Below, piece by piece: positions 39,750 to 52,943 of a stretch of DNA of 64,000 bases. The notes under the pieces are model-generated. The model saw nothing but the letters and a program-made list of their open reading frames with translations. It did no database searches and was not told where the DNA came from. Made by a program: the position numbers and the translations under genes. The stretch is taken from positions 5,146,001-5,210,000 of the forward strand of contig OZ020259.1 of NCBI GenBank assembly GCA_963971285.1. The letters run 5' to 3'. Within the stretch, counting starts at the first letter, position 1, and every line of letters starts with the position of its first letter. This stretch comes from Astropecten irregularis (taxonomy: Eukaryota > Echinodermata > Asteroidea > Paxillosida > Astropectinidae).

Positions 39750-40980
39750 GGGTCAAGTAATTAACTGCTGCAAACTGCTCATAAACATACAAATTAGCTG
39801 AAATACATGTACAGCATAATATTTAGAGTAACGAGGACATCACGTTTCGATCGTTGCAGGATCTTCACCAAAACCTCAAATTCAGTAGTTGATTAGATTA
39901 AGTAGGCAATGAAGGCCCTTGAACAAAGCTATGACCCATAATATGTGTTGTTGCATTGCGATTTTATCAACATTGAGCCATCACACAAGTCTCGGTTTCG
40001 TGACCAAATAAGAATATTTCCATTTTATGACCAACAATATGACGCCATATAGGCAGTTAATAAACAGCACAGACCTAAATGAACGTGCTAAAATGGTAGA
40101 TGAGGTAATTCAAGTTACCGTATTGCAGTCAATCCGCAGTGGCAGCGATAATGAGGTGAACGCGCAAAATTTATTTGCAGAGCGTATCGCGAACTTGGCC
40201 GCGAGATTTGCACGTGAATTCCCGAGAGTTGGACGGCATTTTTTTTTTCGATCTTCACGTTCGAAAATCTCGTACATGTCACGACCAAGATGGCGCGGTA
40301 AGTTTATCGTTCATGTGTTCCAGATTATGAAATTTGGCGACAATTTCTTTTTCCTTCATGATTTAAACTGTACGTTATATACGTGGGTTTTTGTTTTTTT
40401 CGAGATGGATTTTTAAAGGTGTTTTACAAAATGTGCCCTGACCTAGGTAGAAAACGAACTTTGAATCTATGCATGTTTTTGTGAAGAAGATGACATGTTG
40501 TTACGTTTGGCAGTGGTTTTGAATTGTGGCGAGTTTCGGTTTCATCGCTACGAAGTATTAGTGTGAGCGAGATTTTCTAATTTTTTAGAGTGGACGAATA
40601 CAAGTTGTGAAAGTTTGAAAAGATATCACTTGATTCTTTTAAATCAATTTGGTTGTGAATTTTCAGTTAAATGTTGGTCACCCTTTTGTACTGTCAAACC
40701 GTGGAAAAAGGAATGACATGTTTGTACTTTATCTTATAGAAAATAAACTTGAAGCTTAATACCACAATTTGATCACAAATCTGTTTAAATGAGAGATATA
40801 CCCATATTCAAAAAATACAAAATAGAATGGGGCAATTCTTGAATTGTTTTTATACCAAACAAATGATATACGCTTATAAAGGTAGTTCAGTTGCACGTTT
40901 TGCCCGACTCTCTCGGTTTGTTTTCATATACATCCGGGGATCCTTGTAGAAGTATAAGCATTTACCAATCAGCAAGCAGA
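39750..40980 (+). other. Interval between lectin 2 and the candidate orphan exon
   Basis: Not shared with the other lectin blocks. A 129-codon frame at 40027-40416 has no recognised domain, but includes a good start context and donor at 40280-40290 (AAGATGGCGCG then GTAAGT), which may be a short exon. Nothing else supported. Confidence 0.3.
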
Positions 40981-40995
40981 AAACTTATTCTGAAC

Positions 40996-41061
40996 ATGGC
41001 GGCAGAGTCGTTATACGATGTTTACGGAGATGGGCTGAGAAATAACTGTACCCTGACCCAG
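40996..41061 (+). CDS. Candidate orphan first coding exon, 22 codons
   Basis: AACATGGCGGCAG is a strong translation-start context. 22 codons (starting MAAESLYDVYGDGL) end exactly at CAG/GTAAAT, a good donor in phase 0. The gene is not recognised and no matching acceptor exon was found before the next duplication block. It may be a gene whose later exons were displaced by the tandem duplication, or a chance frame. Confidence 0.35.
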
Positions 41062-41472
41062 GTAAATTATGAAGTGAAGGAAAATGGGCAGAATTCGGAA
41101 GAATGATAGATTCTCTCTCAGTTTTATGTGAAATCCTGCTGTGGTACCATTGAAAAAAAGTAGTATTTTGACGGCTTTTGTAACGCATATTTTCGTTGTT
41201 TGGAGGCGTACATTCATTGCATTCAACAAAGAACTCGAATATCTCTGAATGACCCCTTTACAGTATCAAATAGGTATCTGTTCACTACAAAAAGTCATTA
41301 TTTTAACACGGAAACCCCGCTGAAATAAGAATAATCAGTGAAATTCGCGTCGACTCTGACAGTCATGAATATTCATTAGTTGCGCGTACTGCGGCACAAA
41401 CTATGCATACGTAGCGAATAAACTAAGCAGGTTTCACGCCCACTGCGTACTGACTGTATTGGCAACAGACTG

Positions 41473-43590
41473 GTCGACTGTGAAGCTTAAGACTTAATAC
41501 AGGCAAATTACTGAAATGACAATGCATGATACATGTAAACTATTTTATTGAACTAAGACACTTTCGCCTTTATTAATCGTTGTATTTTGCACGTACAGGT
41601 GAATATGACATATTTTCTGTGAGTGATTGTCTTTAGTTGTAATCTAATGTTATAGGAAAAACAATCGACGACTAAATGATCAATTCGCCAAAAACTATTC
41701 AAGACTGCAAGAATTGAGATCGTCATTCTTTTCTTTTTTTCTCAATTTCTTTCTAAATTCGATTCTTCAGAATGTTGTTTTGATATGTTTGTTTTCAAAT
41801 CTCTTGCCCAAATAATTATGGGGACGAATTGCATAGAGCTGCTTATGCATAATAATGATTGTGCGCTTCATCGATGTTCACATTAATTTTCATGTGGCTG
41901 CTTAATATTCAGCACAGAAATAGGACACTTAATCCTTCTACACCGATTGTTTAAATGAAAATCACCAGGCGAGTGTAAGCATACTTCTGAAAAAAATTCA
42001 TATTTGAGTAAATGTTTCTGCTACAGTAAGCAGAGAAGAATCGATTACGGCTAAGCAGCTCTATGGAATTGGCCCGAGTTCTAAATTATACACGTCTCAT
42101 GCAAAACATCTACAGATTAAATGTCATTTACAATGAAAACAGTTTGAAATTCACATTAAATTCGAATAAAATTGATCGCACGAATACAATTTTAACCAGA
42201 TATTTATGCTATACTAATTATGCTGAATAATTGATACTAAAAATGGTGTTTAATTGAACACGATATGTGCTCTGTTCAAATTTGAGTTGGATTTGATTTA
42301 GTTTTGTTCGGCCTGGTTTGGTTTGTTGGTTTGGTTTTTCTACAATTCAGACAGAGCACGTATAGTATGGTTCACGATTTGGTTAATCTATTCACAATTC
42401 ACGAAGGTGGCACAACAAACAGCTCTTTTGGCTCTGGTTGTAAATTATACACGTCTGATGCAAACCAGGCTATCTACAAATGTTATTTTACAATGAAATT
42501 GGTTTGAAACTCACACTAAAATCAGAATATAATATAACACACATAAAATGTTACTTTTCTGTCTACCGATGCTTATTAATATTGAAAATGGTGCAAAAAA
42601 ATGTAAACGATTTTTGCTGTTTTAAAAATGTGTATACATTGATGAAATTGTAATTTTTTTATATTTATTATTTCCTTTTGCTTCTTTTTTTTCCCTTCTT
42701 ATTTTGTGTAGGCATATCTAGTCAATTAATCTATAAGCACAGTGCAAAAAGTTTCACAACTTGAATTGGCCCAAAATTATAAACGTCTGATGCCAAACAG
42801 GCTATCTACATATTAAATATTATTGACAATGAAAGTGGCTTGAAATTCACAAAAAATTATTTGAATAAAATTGATTGCACGAATACTCTTTTACCACACA
42901 ACATGTTACTTGTATACGATACTGCATGATGCTTATTGATGTTCAAATTGTACCATTGGTGCTGAATTGTACACAATTTGTGCCCTTTCAATTTTTTTTC
43001 ATTTTATATATATTTTTTTTTTCTCAATACTATTTTACCACATACACCATGAAAATATTCTGAGCAGAATTCACAAAAACAACTTGAATTTCTGCAAGTC
43101 AACATGTCAGAAGTTTGACTTGGCCTTTTTAGTCTCTAATATACATGTGCAGTGCGGGACTACGACTTTAAGTTTAACTTGAGGGTATAAAGTGAAAAGT
43201 CAAAATTGATGAACACATATAGAGAGCAAATCTTGATTACAATGAATTATTCCGCCCGTGACTAAGGAATGTCAGATGTCACGATGGAACAAAGTTGAAT
43301 GAATGTTACGCGGGGACACTGATTTTAAATGTCGATTTTTGTAGGAAATGAGAGAAGCGCAGTTTGTAGTGTTGATCAAATATTTGACTTCAATTTCATA
43401 ATGTTTGTTTCCGCATAGTAATTTACAAACGGTGAAAACACGTGTTATTTCATGATGAAGTTGGTAAGATGGCAGGTATTTTTTTTATAAATTATTCCTT
43501 ATAGTCTATCTCAATTATGCCAAGAAAGAAATCATGACAAGACAGTGAATGAAATTTAGAGACAATTAATGAATGTGTCGCTGCGATGAA
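41473..43590 (+). repeat. Segmental duplication block C
   Basis: Third copy of the 2.1-kb block, closest to block B (shares its small deletions). Confidence 0.8.
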
Positions 43591-44159
43591 ACGGGTAAAA
43601 TCGATCAGATTGATCAGATTGATTTAATGCTCACCATGAGTGCACTATAGTCTTGTTCAGCCGGCCATCATTACAAACAAACAGAACTTCCAGCACAATC
43701 AAGATCAGTTTTGAGTTCAGTCGCAGAGCTCAAACGGTCCACATGCACAGTGTGTTCATAAAATGATCACAGAGTTAATATTGTCATATTTCCGCTACTG
43801 AAACAAGTGTCCCGCCGGTCAGTCGATTTTACTCCTTGAAAACAGTTCCATCCGTCCGATGTGAGGGGGATATCCTAGAATACGATGTAGCAGGTGGAAA
43901 CAAAACTCGTTTACGGAAAGCTGTCATTCTGAAAGTACCAGTGGTTTGCGATTGACGTTCGGGACTGGATGTTCTGATTAACAGTTATCGTAGACATATG
44001 TCACCGTGTCTCCGGCGTGCAAAACGTCATTAATGCTACTATCTGAAGAAACACTGGAGTTGTTGATAGAGAAATTGAGATGTACATAATTGTGTGATGG
44101 CGGTGTTTACATGGGGAATGGCAGCCAGATCCAACACCGATTCTGAATTGTGTTCCGAA

Positions 44160-44397
44160 TTACAGGTCTCGGTGAGAGTAAGCAGGCTGCTTGCACAATG
44201 TATAAAGTGACTCACCACAATTCCTATCACCCCATTTACCATCTGAGCGAATGATACAACAATCTTGTCCATGATAGTTATCAGGCTGTTCGTCTGCCCA
44301 ATTCCTGTAGCTGACCTCCACTCCTCCCTCCTCGCACAGCCAGGTTCCCTCGGTCTCCAAATCGTTGCAGGCGATCCAAACTCTCTCCCCGTCCGGG
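44160..44397 (-). pseudogene. C-type lectin 3, truncated 3' fragment
   Basis: Encodes only the C-terminal half of a lectin domain (from PDGERVW through an EQPDN motif to CKQPAYSHRDL). The N-terminal half and signal peptide are missing; similarity stops at about 44397, where unrelated sequence starts. The remaining frame is open, so truncation looks recent. Confidence 0.8.
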
Positions 44398-44604
44398 GAG
44401 CAGTTTGTAGTGCATTACATATCGTTCTCGTTTCTAAGATTATGGTATAGGTCTTGTTTGATAATCATATAGTATAAACACAACCGTTCCATAGGTCCTG
44501 TGTCATCGGTGCAGGGAGTTAGAGGGCGTAGTTTCGGTAATAGTCAGGTGAAAGAGGCGGCCCATGTCTGTCTCCATATTTTCCGATTCCTGTTTTCTTT
44601 CAGA

Positions 44605-45085
44605 TAACACTCAAGTTACATGTCTTGATGAGAGTAAGCAGGGGCCTTGCACACTGCACGATAACGATAATGGCAAGGCACGTCATTCCATTGATGGGAA
44701 AGACTGGAAATGACAACGCAATCTTCTCCACTACCGTAGTCATTGGGCTCCCCGAGAGTCCAATTCCTGTAGCTGACCTCCACTCCTCCCTCCTCACACC
44801 CCAGGTTTCCTCGCTCGCTATGTCATTGCAGTTGATCCAAGCTTTCTTCCCGTCCGGAATCACATTGTCCACAATGAAATCATTCTCTTCCAGGGAGCTT
44901 GGCACGGCCAGAATGCCACCCAGCTTGGCGCACTCCGCTATAGCATTCGACCAGGTAAACTTAGATTGAGTGACCAAATAGCAAGAAGTTCCCCATTGAT
45001 GCCACTCCGGGCAGGATGGACCACGGAGCAAACGTCTACACCTCGCAGAAACTTGAGTGACAGAACAAGTACACAAAGCACCAAA
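44605..45085 (-). pseudogene. C-type lectin 4 (EPN-type), frameshifted, start codon lost
   Basis: Clear similarity to lectins 1, 2 and 5 along the domain. Compared with them there is a net one-base loss near 44795-44800, just after the ETWG position. The downstream half, with a GEPND (mannose-type EPN) motif and WND, lies in another frame. The signal peptide region has a stop where the others have the ATG. The frameshift alone could be a sequencing error; with the missing start, a pseudogene is more likely. Confidence 0.75.
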
Positions 45086-45117
45086 TATGATAAAAGCAAC
45101 TAAGTAACTAAGCTCTT

Positions 45118-46569
45118 AAACTGTTCGGATGGCGGGGAATAATGTATCGGTAAACGTGGAATGATCTTCTTCACTTTTCGTGCATTGATGGTCATCAGAT
45201 GGTCAAAGTCAGGTTGAAGGTGGCCAGACTTCAGTGAGATGGATGCACGAAGCAGTCTCTCACACCTTGAAATGATGAGAGGCAAGAAGTGTTTGCCTTT
45301 TGCTACTGTCATACGACGTGTCTTAGGATGTTAAGAAACAATTATCGAAACTCTGTGGCTAGCGGTGCATGACTATTTGCCTTTTGGTGCAGTGTCTTCG
45401 GAGACAACTGTCTCTTCCGCGCTCTCAATTATACGTGCCCCTGGGAGTAACTACGGATGTTAAGAAACAATTATCGAAACAATTATTGTCCATGACTGTA
45501 GCAGAGTATAGCGGTTGCTAGCAGCCAAAAACTGAAGCCAATTTTGAATGCCCTCTCCTTCCAAGGATTTCATGTAATACTCATATTGACGACAATTTCT
45601 TTATACATGTCCCTTAAGGATGTCATTCCTATAGATGCATGAAATACGTCGATTTTCAATCCTGTAGTTTCCCAGTCTTGTCCTTTGAAATCCTCAAACG
45701 AATCTTAAGAAACACGTTATTTGGGTCCAGGAAAGCACTGATGATATTAGTCTCGCAACGGGAAATCTTTGTCGAAAAGGTAAATGTTCCAACACAAGGG
45801 ATGCACTCAAGTGTTTCCTCAAGCTACTTATGTCTCCCTAAGAAGACTTTTCCTATAAGTGACGCGGGTCACGCAGACAGTTTAGTCTGTAATGATGGAA
45901 TTGGACAAACAAAGTAAGCACTTTGTGTTTCCTCTGCCGGAATATGTCCTGCCTGATCATGTTAGGAGGCGGTGCACTTATGGGTACAGTACAGGATTGG
46001 TAGCATACCCAAACAGAAATGTTCACAGTTGTACGTATAACTTCCGGGATATGAAGGTGGTGCTGGTAGAAACAAACTGTTAAAATATTTCCACATGAAA
46101 TGGTGTATTTATCCAGAAATTTGTCAAACAAAGACCGAAGACAGGTTTGATCTCTGAGTGCGATCAAAGCTCCTAGATCATGTGAAAATACCGTGAGTGT
46201 TTTCACTGTTTTCTATAATAGTTTCCGATGATGACATGAGCTGAACATTTCACAGGTTCGTTTTTATTCCATGACAAATCAATTAAATTAGGAACTTACA
46301 TTCTCCAACTGTTCTTTCACCTTTACCAATCGTGCATCATGCCTTTAATGGTTGACCGTGCAGCGCGTAATGAAACTTAATTGAATAAAAATGTTGTTCC
46401 GTAGAGATTAAGGGGCTTTGTCTCAAAATGTGCAGTGTATCCGTGAAGTGTTGTAAACATGGTGCTCCGAAACATGTACGAGTTACGGAGGCTCAGTTCT
46501 GGTACTACATACGGTGAAATACTTCTAATGTCCGCAGTTTCCATTAGAAATTGAGGTTGATGAAATGAA
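45118..46569 (+). repeat. Segmental duplication D, copy 1
   Basis: Near-identical to 47774-49107 (ATGTTAAGAAACAATTATCG, TTGGACAAACAAAGTAAGCA), with a roughly 150-bp stretch absent from copy 2. It includes a dispersed palindromic repeat copy. No gene recognised. Confidence 0.8.
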
Positions 46570-46815
46570 GGTGTAGCCAAGACAGCCAGATCAATGCTGT
46601 TTTGGATTCGCACTTCGTTGAGATATGGTTTACAAGCTAGATGTTTGGGTGATCGTTCTCAGGCTGCTTGCAGACGGCATAGAAATTGAGGTTGCTGAAA
46701 TGAAGGTGTGGCCAAGACAGCCAGATCAATGCTGTTTTGGATTCGCACTTCGTTCAGATATGGTTTACAAGTTAGAGGTTTGGGTGATCGTTCTCAGGCT
46801 GCTTGCAGACGGCAT
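46546..46815 (+). repeat. 135-bp tandem duplication at the 3' end of lectin 5
   Basis: Units 46546-46680 and 46681-46815 share GCCAAGACAGCCAGATCAAT and CTCAGGCTGCTTGCAGACGG. The second unit contains the last codons of lectin 5, so the duplication copied its 3' end. Confidence 0.8.
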
Positions 46816-47272
46816 AGAAATGACCTTCACATTGGACATCATGCCACTGACGAAGAGATCCGTACCTTCGAGAAATAATGCCACAATTGACTTGAACATC
46901 CTGATTCGGTTGATTGCGATCCCAATTCCTGTACCTGACCTCCACTCCTCCCTCCTCACACACCCAGGTTCCGTCGGTCACCAGATCATTACAGTCGATC
47001 CAAGCATTCTTCCCGTCCATTATCACATTGTCCACGATGAAATCATTCTCTTCCAGGGAGCTTGGCACCGCTAGAATGCCACCCAACTTGGCGCACTCGG
47101 CTCTGGCACTCGACCAGATGAAGCTGGTTTGAGTGACCAAAAAACAAGAAGTTCCCCAGTGATGCCACTCCGGAGGGCAGGGTGGCCCCTCACGGTGCAG
47201 ACATCTAGCTGTAACTTGAGTAGCACAGCAAGTGGATAAAGCAGCAAATGTGATGAAAACTGCAGGAAACAT
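46772..47272 (-). CDS. Secreted C-type lectin 5 (QPN variant), single exon
   Basis: 166 residues: signal peptide (MFPAVFITFAALSTCC) and a complete lectin domain from CPPEWHHWGTSC to YAVCKQP. The sugar motif reads NQPNQD, a hybrid of QPD and EPN, and the last motif is WHDVQC. Start at the ATG at 47272; the open frame upstream uses a TTG. It is more diverged than lectins 1 and 2 but has no lesion. Confidence 0.82.
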   Translation of the reverse strand: MFPAVFITFAALSTCCATQVTARCLHREGPPCPPEWHHWGTSCFLVTQTSFIWSSARAECAKLGGILAVPSSLEENDFIVDNVIMDGKNAWIDCNDLVTDGTWVCEEGGVEVRYRNWDRNQPNQDVQVNCGIISRRYGSLRQWHDVQCEGHFYAVCKQPENDHPNL

Positions 47273-47599
47273 GACGACCAAAGGCTGAATCGCTCGCCAC
47301 TGTTACCGAAGAAATTCAACAACTATAGTTCTTTTTAAATAAACATCCACATCCAATTCAAAGATGAAACGATCTATAGGCCTGTTGTTAGCAAGTTTGA
47401 AATAAATGTTAGCAGTAGTAGCATTAAGATTATAGACAGAGAGGAGACGTCGTGCGATCGTATCTCATCGTACGCACAGACATCAAATCAACACACAGCC
47501 AGAGCTTTGAAGTTCAGCGATCAGTAATCAGTCAAGACAGAGAAAGAGAGTGAGGGGATTGGGAACTGCACCAGCTCAACTACCACAATGAAGCCACTG

Positions 47600-47745
47600 T
47601 TTCACGTGACAACGCAGTGACCAAATAACAAGAAGTTCCCCAGTGATGGCACTCCGGAGGGCAGGGTGGACCAAGCATCTAGCCGCAATGTGGGTCACAG
47701 AGCAAGTACATGACGCAGCAAATATGATGAATTCTGCAGACAACA
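47600..47745 (-). pseudogene. C-type lectin 6, 5' fragment
   Basis: Carries a signal-peptide-like start (MLSAEFIIFAASCTC) and, after a frame change, the PEWHHWGTSCYLVT region, then stops matching. Only the first third of a lectin gene remains. Confidence 0.7.
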
Positions 47746-47773
47746 TGATCAAGAGCAACTATACGCCTGAAGG

Positions 47774-49107
47774 CTGTTCGAATGGCGGGGAATCAAGTGT
47801 TTGCCTTTTGCTTCTGTCATACGAAGTGTCTTAGGATGTTAAGAAACAATTATCGAAACTCTGTGGCTAGCGGTGCGTGACTATTCGCCTTTTGGTGCAG
47901 TGTCTTCGGCGGCAACTGTCTCTTCCGCGCTCTCAATTATACGTGCCCCTGGGAGGATTGATGGATGTTAAGAAACAAGTATCGACACCATATGCTAAAG
48001 TCGTGCGTGACTATAGCAGAGTATGTAACGGTTGCTAGCAGCCAAAAAACTGAAGCCAATTTTGAATACCCTCCTTCCAAGGATATACGAGTTTCATGTT
48101 ATAATCATATTGACGACAACGTCTTGACACATGTCCCTTAAGGATGTCATTCCCATAGATTTATGCACAAAATATGTCGATTTTCAATCATTTAGTTTCC
48201 CAGTCTTGTCCTTTGAAATATCTTCTACAACGAATGTTAAGAAACACATTGTTTGAATCCAGGAAAGCAAGGTGATTATATTAGTCTCGATTTCGAAACG
48301 GGAAATCTTTGTCGAATAAGTAGATGTTCCAACACCAGGGAGGCACTCAAGTGTTTCCTCAAGCTACTTATGTCTCCCTAAGAAGAATTTTCCTATAAGT
48401 GACGCGGGTCACGCAGACAGTTTAGTCTGTAATGATGGAATTGGACAAACAAAGTAAGCACTTTGTGTTTCCTCTGCCGGAATATGTCCTGCCTGATCAT
48501 GTTAGGAGGCGGTGCACTTATGTGTACAGTACAGGATTGGTAGCATACCCAAACAGAAATGTTCACAGTTGTACGTATAACTTCCGGGATATGAAGATGG
48601 TGCTGGTAGAAACAAACCGTTAAAATATTTCCACATGAATTGGTGTATTTATCCAGAAATTAGTCAAACAAAGACCGAAGACAGTTTTGATCTCTGAGTG
48701 AGATCATGTGAAAATACCGTGAGTGTTTTCACTGTTTTCTATAATACATTGTAGTTTCCGATGATGACATGAGCTGAACATTTCACAGGTTCGTTTTTAT
48801 TCCATGACAAATCAATTAAATTGTGAACTTAAGGTCTGCAGCTGTTCTTTCACCTTTTCCAATCGTACATTATGCCTTTAATGGTTGACCGTGCAGCGCG
48901 TAATGAAATGAAACTTAATTGAATAAAATGGTTGTTCCGTAAAGATCCAGGGGCTTTGTCTCAAAATGTCCAGTGTATCCGTGAAGTGTTGTAAACATGG
49001 TGCTCCGAAACATGTACGAGTTACGGAGGCTCAGTTCTGGTACTACATACGGTGAAATATTCCTTATGTCCACAGTTCCCATTAGAAACTGAGGTTGCTG
49101 AAATGAA
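47774..49107 (+). repeat. Segmental duplication D, copy 2
   Basis: Pairs with copy 1 at 45118-46569 with an offset of about 2.5 kb. The lectin 5 region lies between the copies. 49108-49689 beyond it shows nothing recognisable. Confidence 0.8.
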
Positions 49108-49682
49108 GACATTACACAGCCTCTCCCTCCAAGCTCAGGAGAAAAAATGATAAGCATGCAATGGGAGACTTTGAAATGCTGGGTCTTCAACTTGATAGCG
49201 GAAGCGCATGCTCAGAGCTAGCAAAAAAGACTCTAGTCTGCTGCCGCCAACATCTCTAAAGTCTCCCATTGACAAGAATTGGAAGATTTTGTTCACTGGC
49301 AGCCCACTTTTTTTCCCCAAGGAAACAAATTCGTGTTTTTAATTCTTATGGGAACCAGGCAAACGGCCATTCGTACAGCTGCGTATTATAAATACACAAA
49401 CCACGGCAAGCCACTGCTAGAAGGACAGTTTTTTATATGAAAAAAATGAGATCGTTTTGTAAATTAAGTAAAAGGGAGACAGTCTAGGGATTGCATGCGA
49501 ACCAATTGAAACCAGTCTAAGAAGAAAGCATCCATGCAGCGTATTACACAAACTATGTACCACGGTAAGCCACTACCAGGAGGATATACTTGGTAGTGGA
49601 ATATGACAGCGTTTTGTAAATTAAGCACAAATTATCATAGGGGACACTTTGGGTATTGGGAACCGAACAGTCCACTCGTTTA

Positions 49683-51850
49683 AAGGTAGTATCATACTTT
49701 GGTAGCATACCGGAACAGGAATCTTCACAGATTTACCTATAACTTGCAGGGTATAAAGATTGCGATGGTATAGAAATACACCTTTAAAATTGTTCTGCCT
49801 GAAATGCTGTATTTATCCAGAAAAGATTAAAACCAGTGACTAAAATTATTTTTGATCTCAGTTAAAGATAAAAAATATGAGAGAAAAGACTTAAACAAAT
49901 ACAGAGGCCGTTTTCCAGTGTTTTCTTAAAAAGCGGGCACTGTGTGGGACTGAAACGTTCACAGATGACTGTGACTGTATCATCTTTGATACTTTTGCCC
50001 ATGAATCTGTATTATTTTCTTCGACTACAAAAACCGAAGTATGATATTACCTTTTAGGTACTGTATAATATACATGATTGGTAATGGACACAGAACAGCA
50101 CATACACTTTGTCTCAAAGGTAATATCATACTTTGGTTTCTGTCAAAGAAATTGGCCAAAAATGTCAAGAAAGATACAATAAAAGATGATCTGTGAAAAT
50201 CCCAGTCCATATACGGTGCCGAATTTTTGAGAAAACAGTGAAAAACGCCCATTTTATCTTTGAAAGATCAAAAATATTACTTTTCGGTCATTGCTTTTAC
50301 AAAACAATGTTATGAATAGAGCATTTCAGGCGGACAAATTATAACAGTAATTTTCGCACAGTGAAAATCTCTTTTTTGGTTTCCTACCAAAGAATGATAG
50401 TCACCTTTAAACAGCATGTACATGTACATGAAACGGGAAACCTGTGAAAATTTGAGCTCAATCGGACATCTGAGTCCCGAGAAAATAGTGAAAATCGACT
50501 CTCCTTTTTCTTATAAAACATAAAGAATAATAAATAGATTACTTGTTTTACGCTTTTCTAAACAAAAATAGCTTATCGGGCAGAGATATTTTAGCAAGGT
50601 GTTCTATTATGTCCATCTTTATACCGTATAAGTTACAGGTATAAATCTGTGAACATTTCTGTTTTGGTTTGTTACACCAATCCTGTTCTTTAGGGCCTAC
50701 CTTACAACATTCTTAACCAACATCATTAGACCCGATTTTCTTTAACCAACAGACCGATATGCTGAACATAATGAGCATCAACTCTAAGATTCAAATTCAG
50801 ACGTGAAGTTATTTTGTTTTTACTGAAACCATAGTCATGTCAATGTCGAATGATACCTGCATTAAAGGTACAATACATGATTGGTAAAGGTCAGAGGACA
50901 GCACTCATACTTTGTCTGATCAAACATGAGCATGAAATAATAAACCTGTGAAAATTTGAGCTCAATCGAACATCCGAGTCACGAGAATATAGGGAAAACC
51001 CGATTCAATTGTTCTTATAAAGCATAAAGAATGGTTTTGATCTTACCCCGAGATCAAAACTGTTTCCGGTCTTTGATTTACTAATTTTTGGATAAATACA
51101 GCATTTCAGGTGGAAATAATTTTAGCGGTATGTTTCTACCACTACCATCTTCGTACCTTGGGTGAAAGGGGTTAACTAAAGTGAGGGTGTCCCTTCATGT
51201 TTGTTCCAAAAATTGCTTCTTTGGAAAAGACACTAAATCAAGTTCCTTGAAAAACCCAGCATCTGATCAACCAAGATTTCCCATGTTGACTGTTTGCACT
51301 GTTTGCGAACCGTTGAGTCAATTTTCTGTCTCAAACTGAAGAAATTTGTTTTTGAGGCCTTGCAAATCCTTATGCTCCCTTTACTACGCAAAATATCAGC
51401 CTCACTTTTTCCCGCGGCCACTTTTGAAGAAATCGATCTCTCCGCGCCTTGTTGTAAGTATACGGGTCACTTCCATGATTAAAGGTACAGTACAGAAATG
51501 GTAGCATACCCTAAGAGAAATGTTCACAAATTTACGTGTAACTTTCAGGGAATGAAGACGGTGCTGGTAGGAACATACGTCATACCGTTAACAAGTTCCG
51601 CCTGAAATGGTGTATTTATCCAGAGATTATTAAAACAAAAACCGAAAACAGTTTTGAGCTTGGGGTAAGATCAAGATCATAGGCCTACTGTATGTTTTAT
51701 AAGAAAAATTGAGTCGGGTTTTCGCTATTTTCTCAAGACTCAGATGTCCGATTGAGCTCAAATTTTCACAGGTTTATTATTTTATTAACATGTTTGATCA
51801 GACAAAGTGTGCGTGCTGTTCTGTGACCTTTACCAATCATGCCTTATACC
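49683..51850. repeat. Cluster of dispersed palindromic AAAGGTA...TACCTTT elements
   Basis: Several head-to-head and nested copies. Ends such as AAAGGTAGTATCATACTTTG and CTTTACCAATCATG pair with complementary ends, enclosing TTTATCCAGAAA and CAATCGGACATCTGAGT. Probably MITEs of the family also present in the discoidin introns. 51851-52943 holds no gene I can support. Confidence 0.55.
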
Positions 51851-52943
51851 TTTAAAGGTAAATCTGTGAAGATTTCTGTTTTGGTATGCTCCCAAAGTAG
51901 GCTAGTACCTTTGACACATGCAATTGTGGACACCCTATTGTTCCCGCTCTTTCATTGTTTGGACAAACTTTTTGGTAACATCTCATTTATCTCAACTCCA
52001 TTTGTTTTCGTAATTCCAACTGTGGACCTTACTCAAACCGTGGAGCCCATTCCCCATTGTCCTCGGTCTGAATATACTTGGCAGCGGTTCTGAAGTAGAT
52101 TATGCGGTTTGAAAAGGAAAACAGAGCTTCAGCTTATACCACAACATATTATTTTCAGCAAAATGGATGACAGAGACGAAGCCTGAGCCTGAGCCGGTCG
52201 GGAGCCGAGCTAACTTGAGGGTGCAGACCAGTAAATAAATTCACATAGGCTCCCATGCTAAATACTAGCCAATTTAAAAAAAAAACTCAAAAGTTTCTCA
52301 GACACTCAAGCCATACACCAAAATGAAGCTGAAAACTAGTTCAAGTTTCATTTTCTTTTCAATTTTCTATAGGGTAACCAATGATTTTCTGAGAAAAATC
52401 CATCCAAAGGAAAATACCCTGAAAACGGCCATGTTGACTGGTGCCAGACTAAAAAATGTACCCCTCCCCTGCAGGTCCAAGTACATGTAGAGCGAGTTTA
52501 GTGCCAGAATTCATCCAAACAGCTCAAAGTTGAAAGTCCATACTCTGGCGACCGGGTTCCATTCATTTTCTTTACAAGACTTCCCATGTAGGGCCCAACA
52601 AATGATTTTATAAACTAGAGGTTGTGTCTGTTTAAAACAGAACACATGGCTTTTCCGCATAATGATATAAAATATTTCTCCAATTAAAACACATCACTTA
52701 TTTTGTTTGATTGAGACAGATTTTTTAAAAGTGACCGTATCTAAATGTAGAAAACTTGAGTTAAACAAATCACTTTTGGAGTTTTGAAGTGTGCCCCTTT
52801 AATCTTACGTCAGGTGTCTTGGCCACATAAACTGGTTTTATAAAACTATGTGTGACTGTGTGCCAGATAGATGCAAACGGGTAAACACTGCTGTCTGACA
52901 ACAAAGCACCCCTGGCATGGCCTAACGAATAACAGTCATCCGA

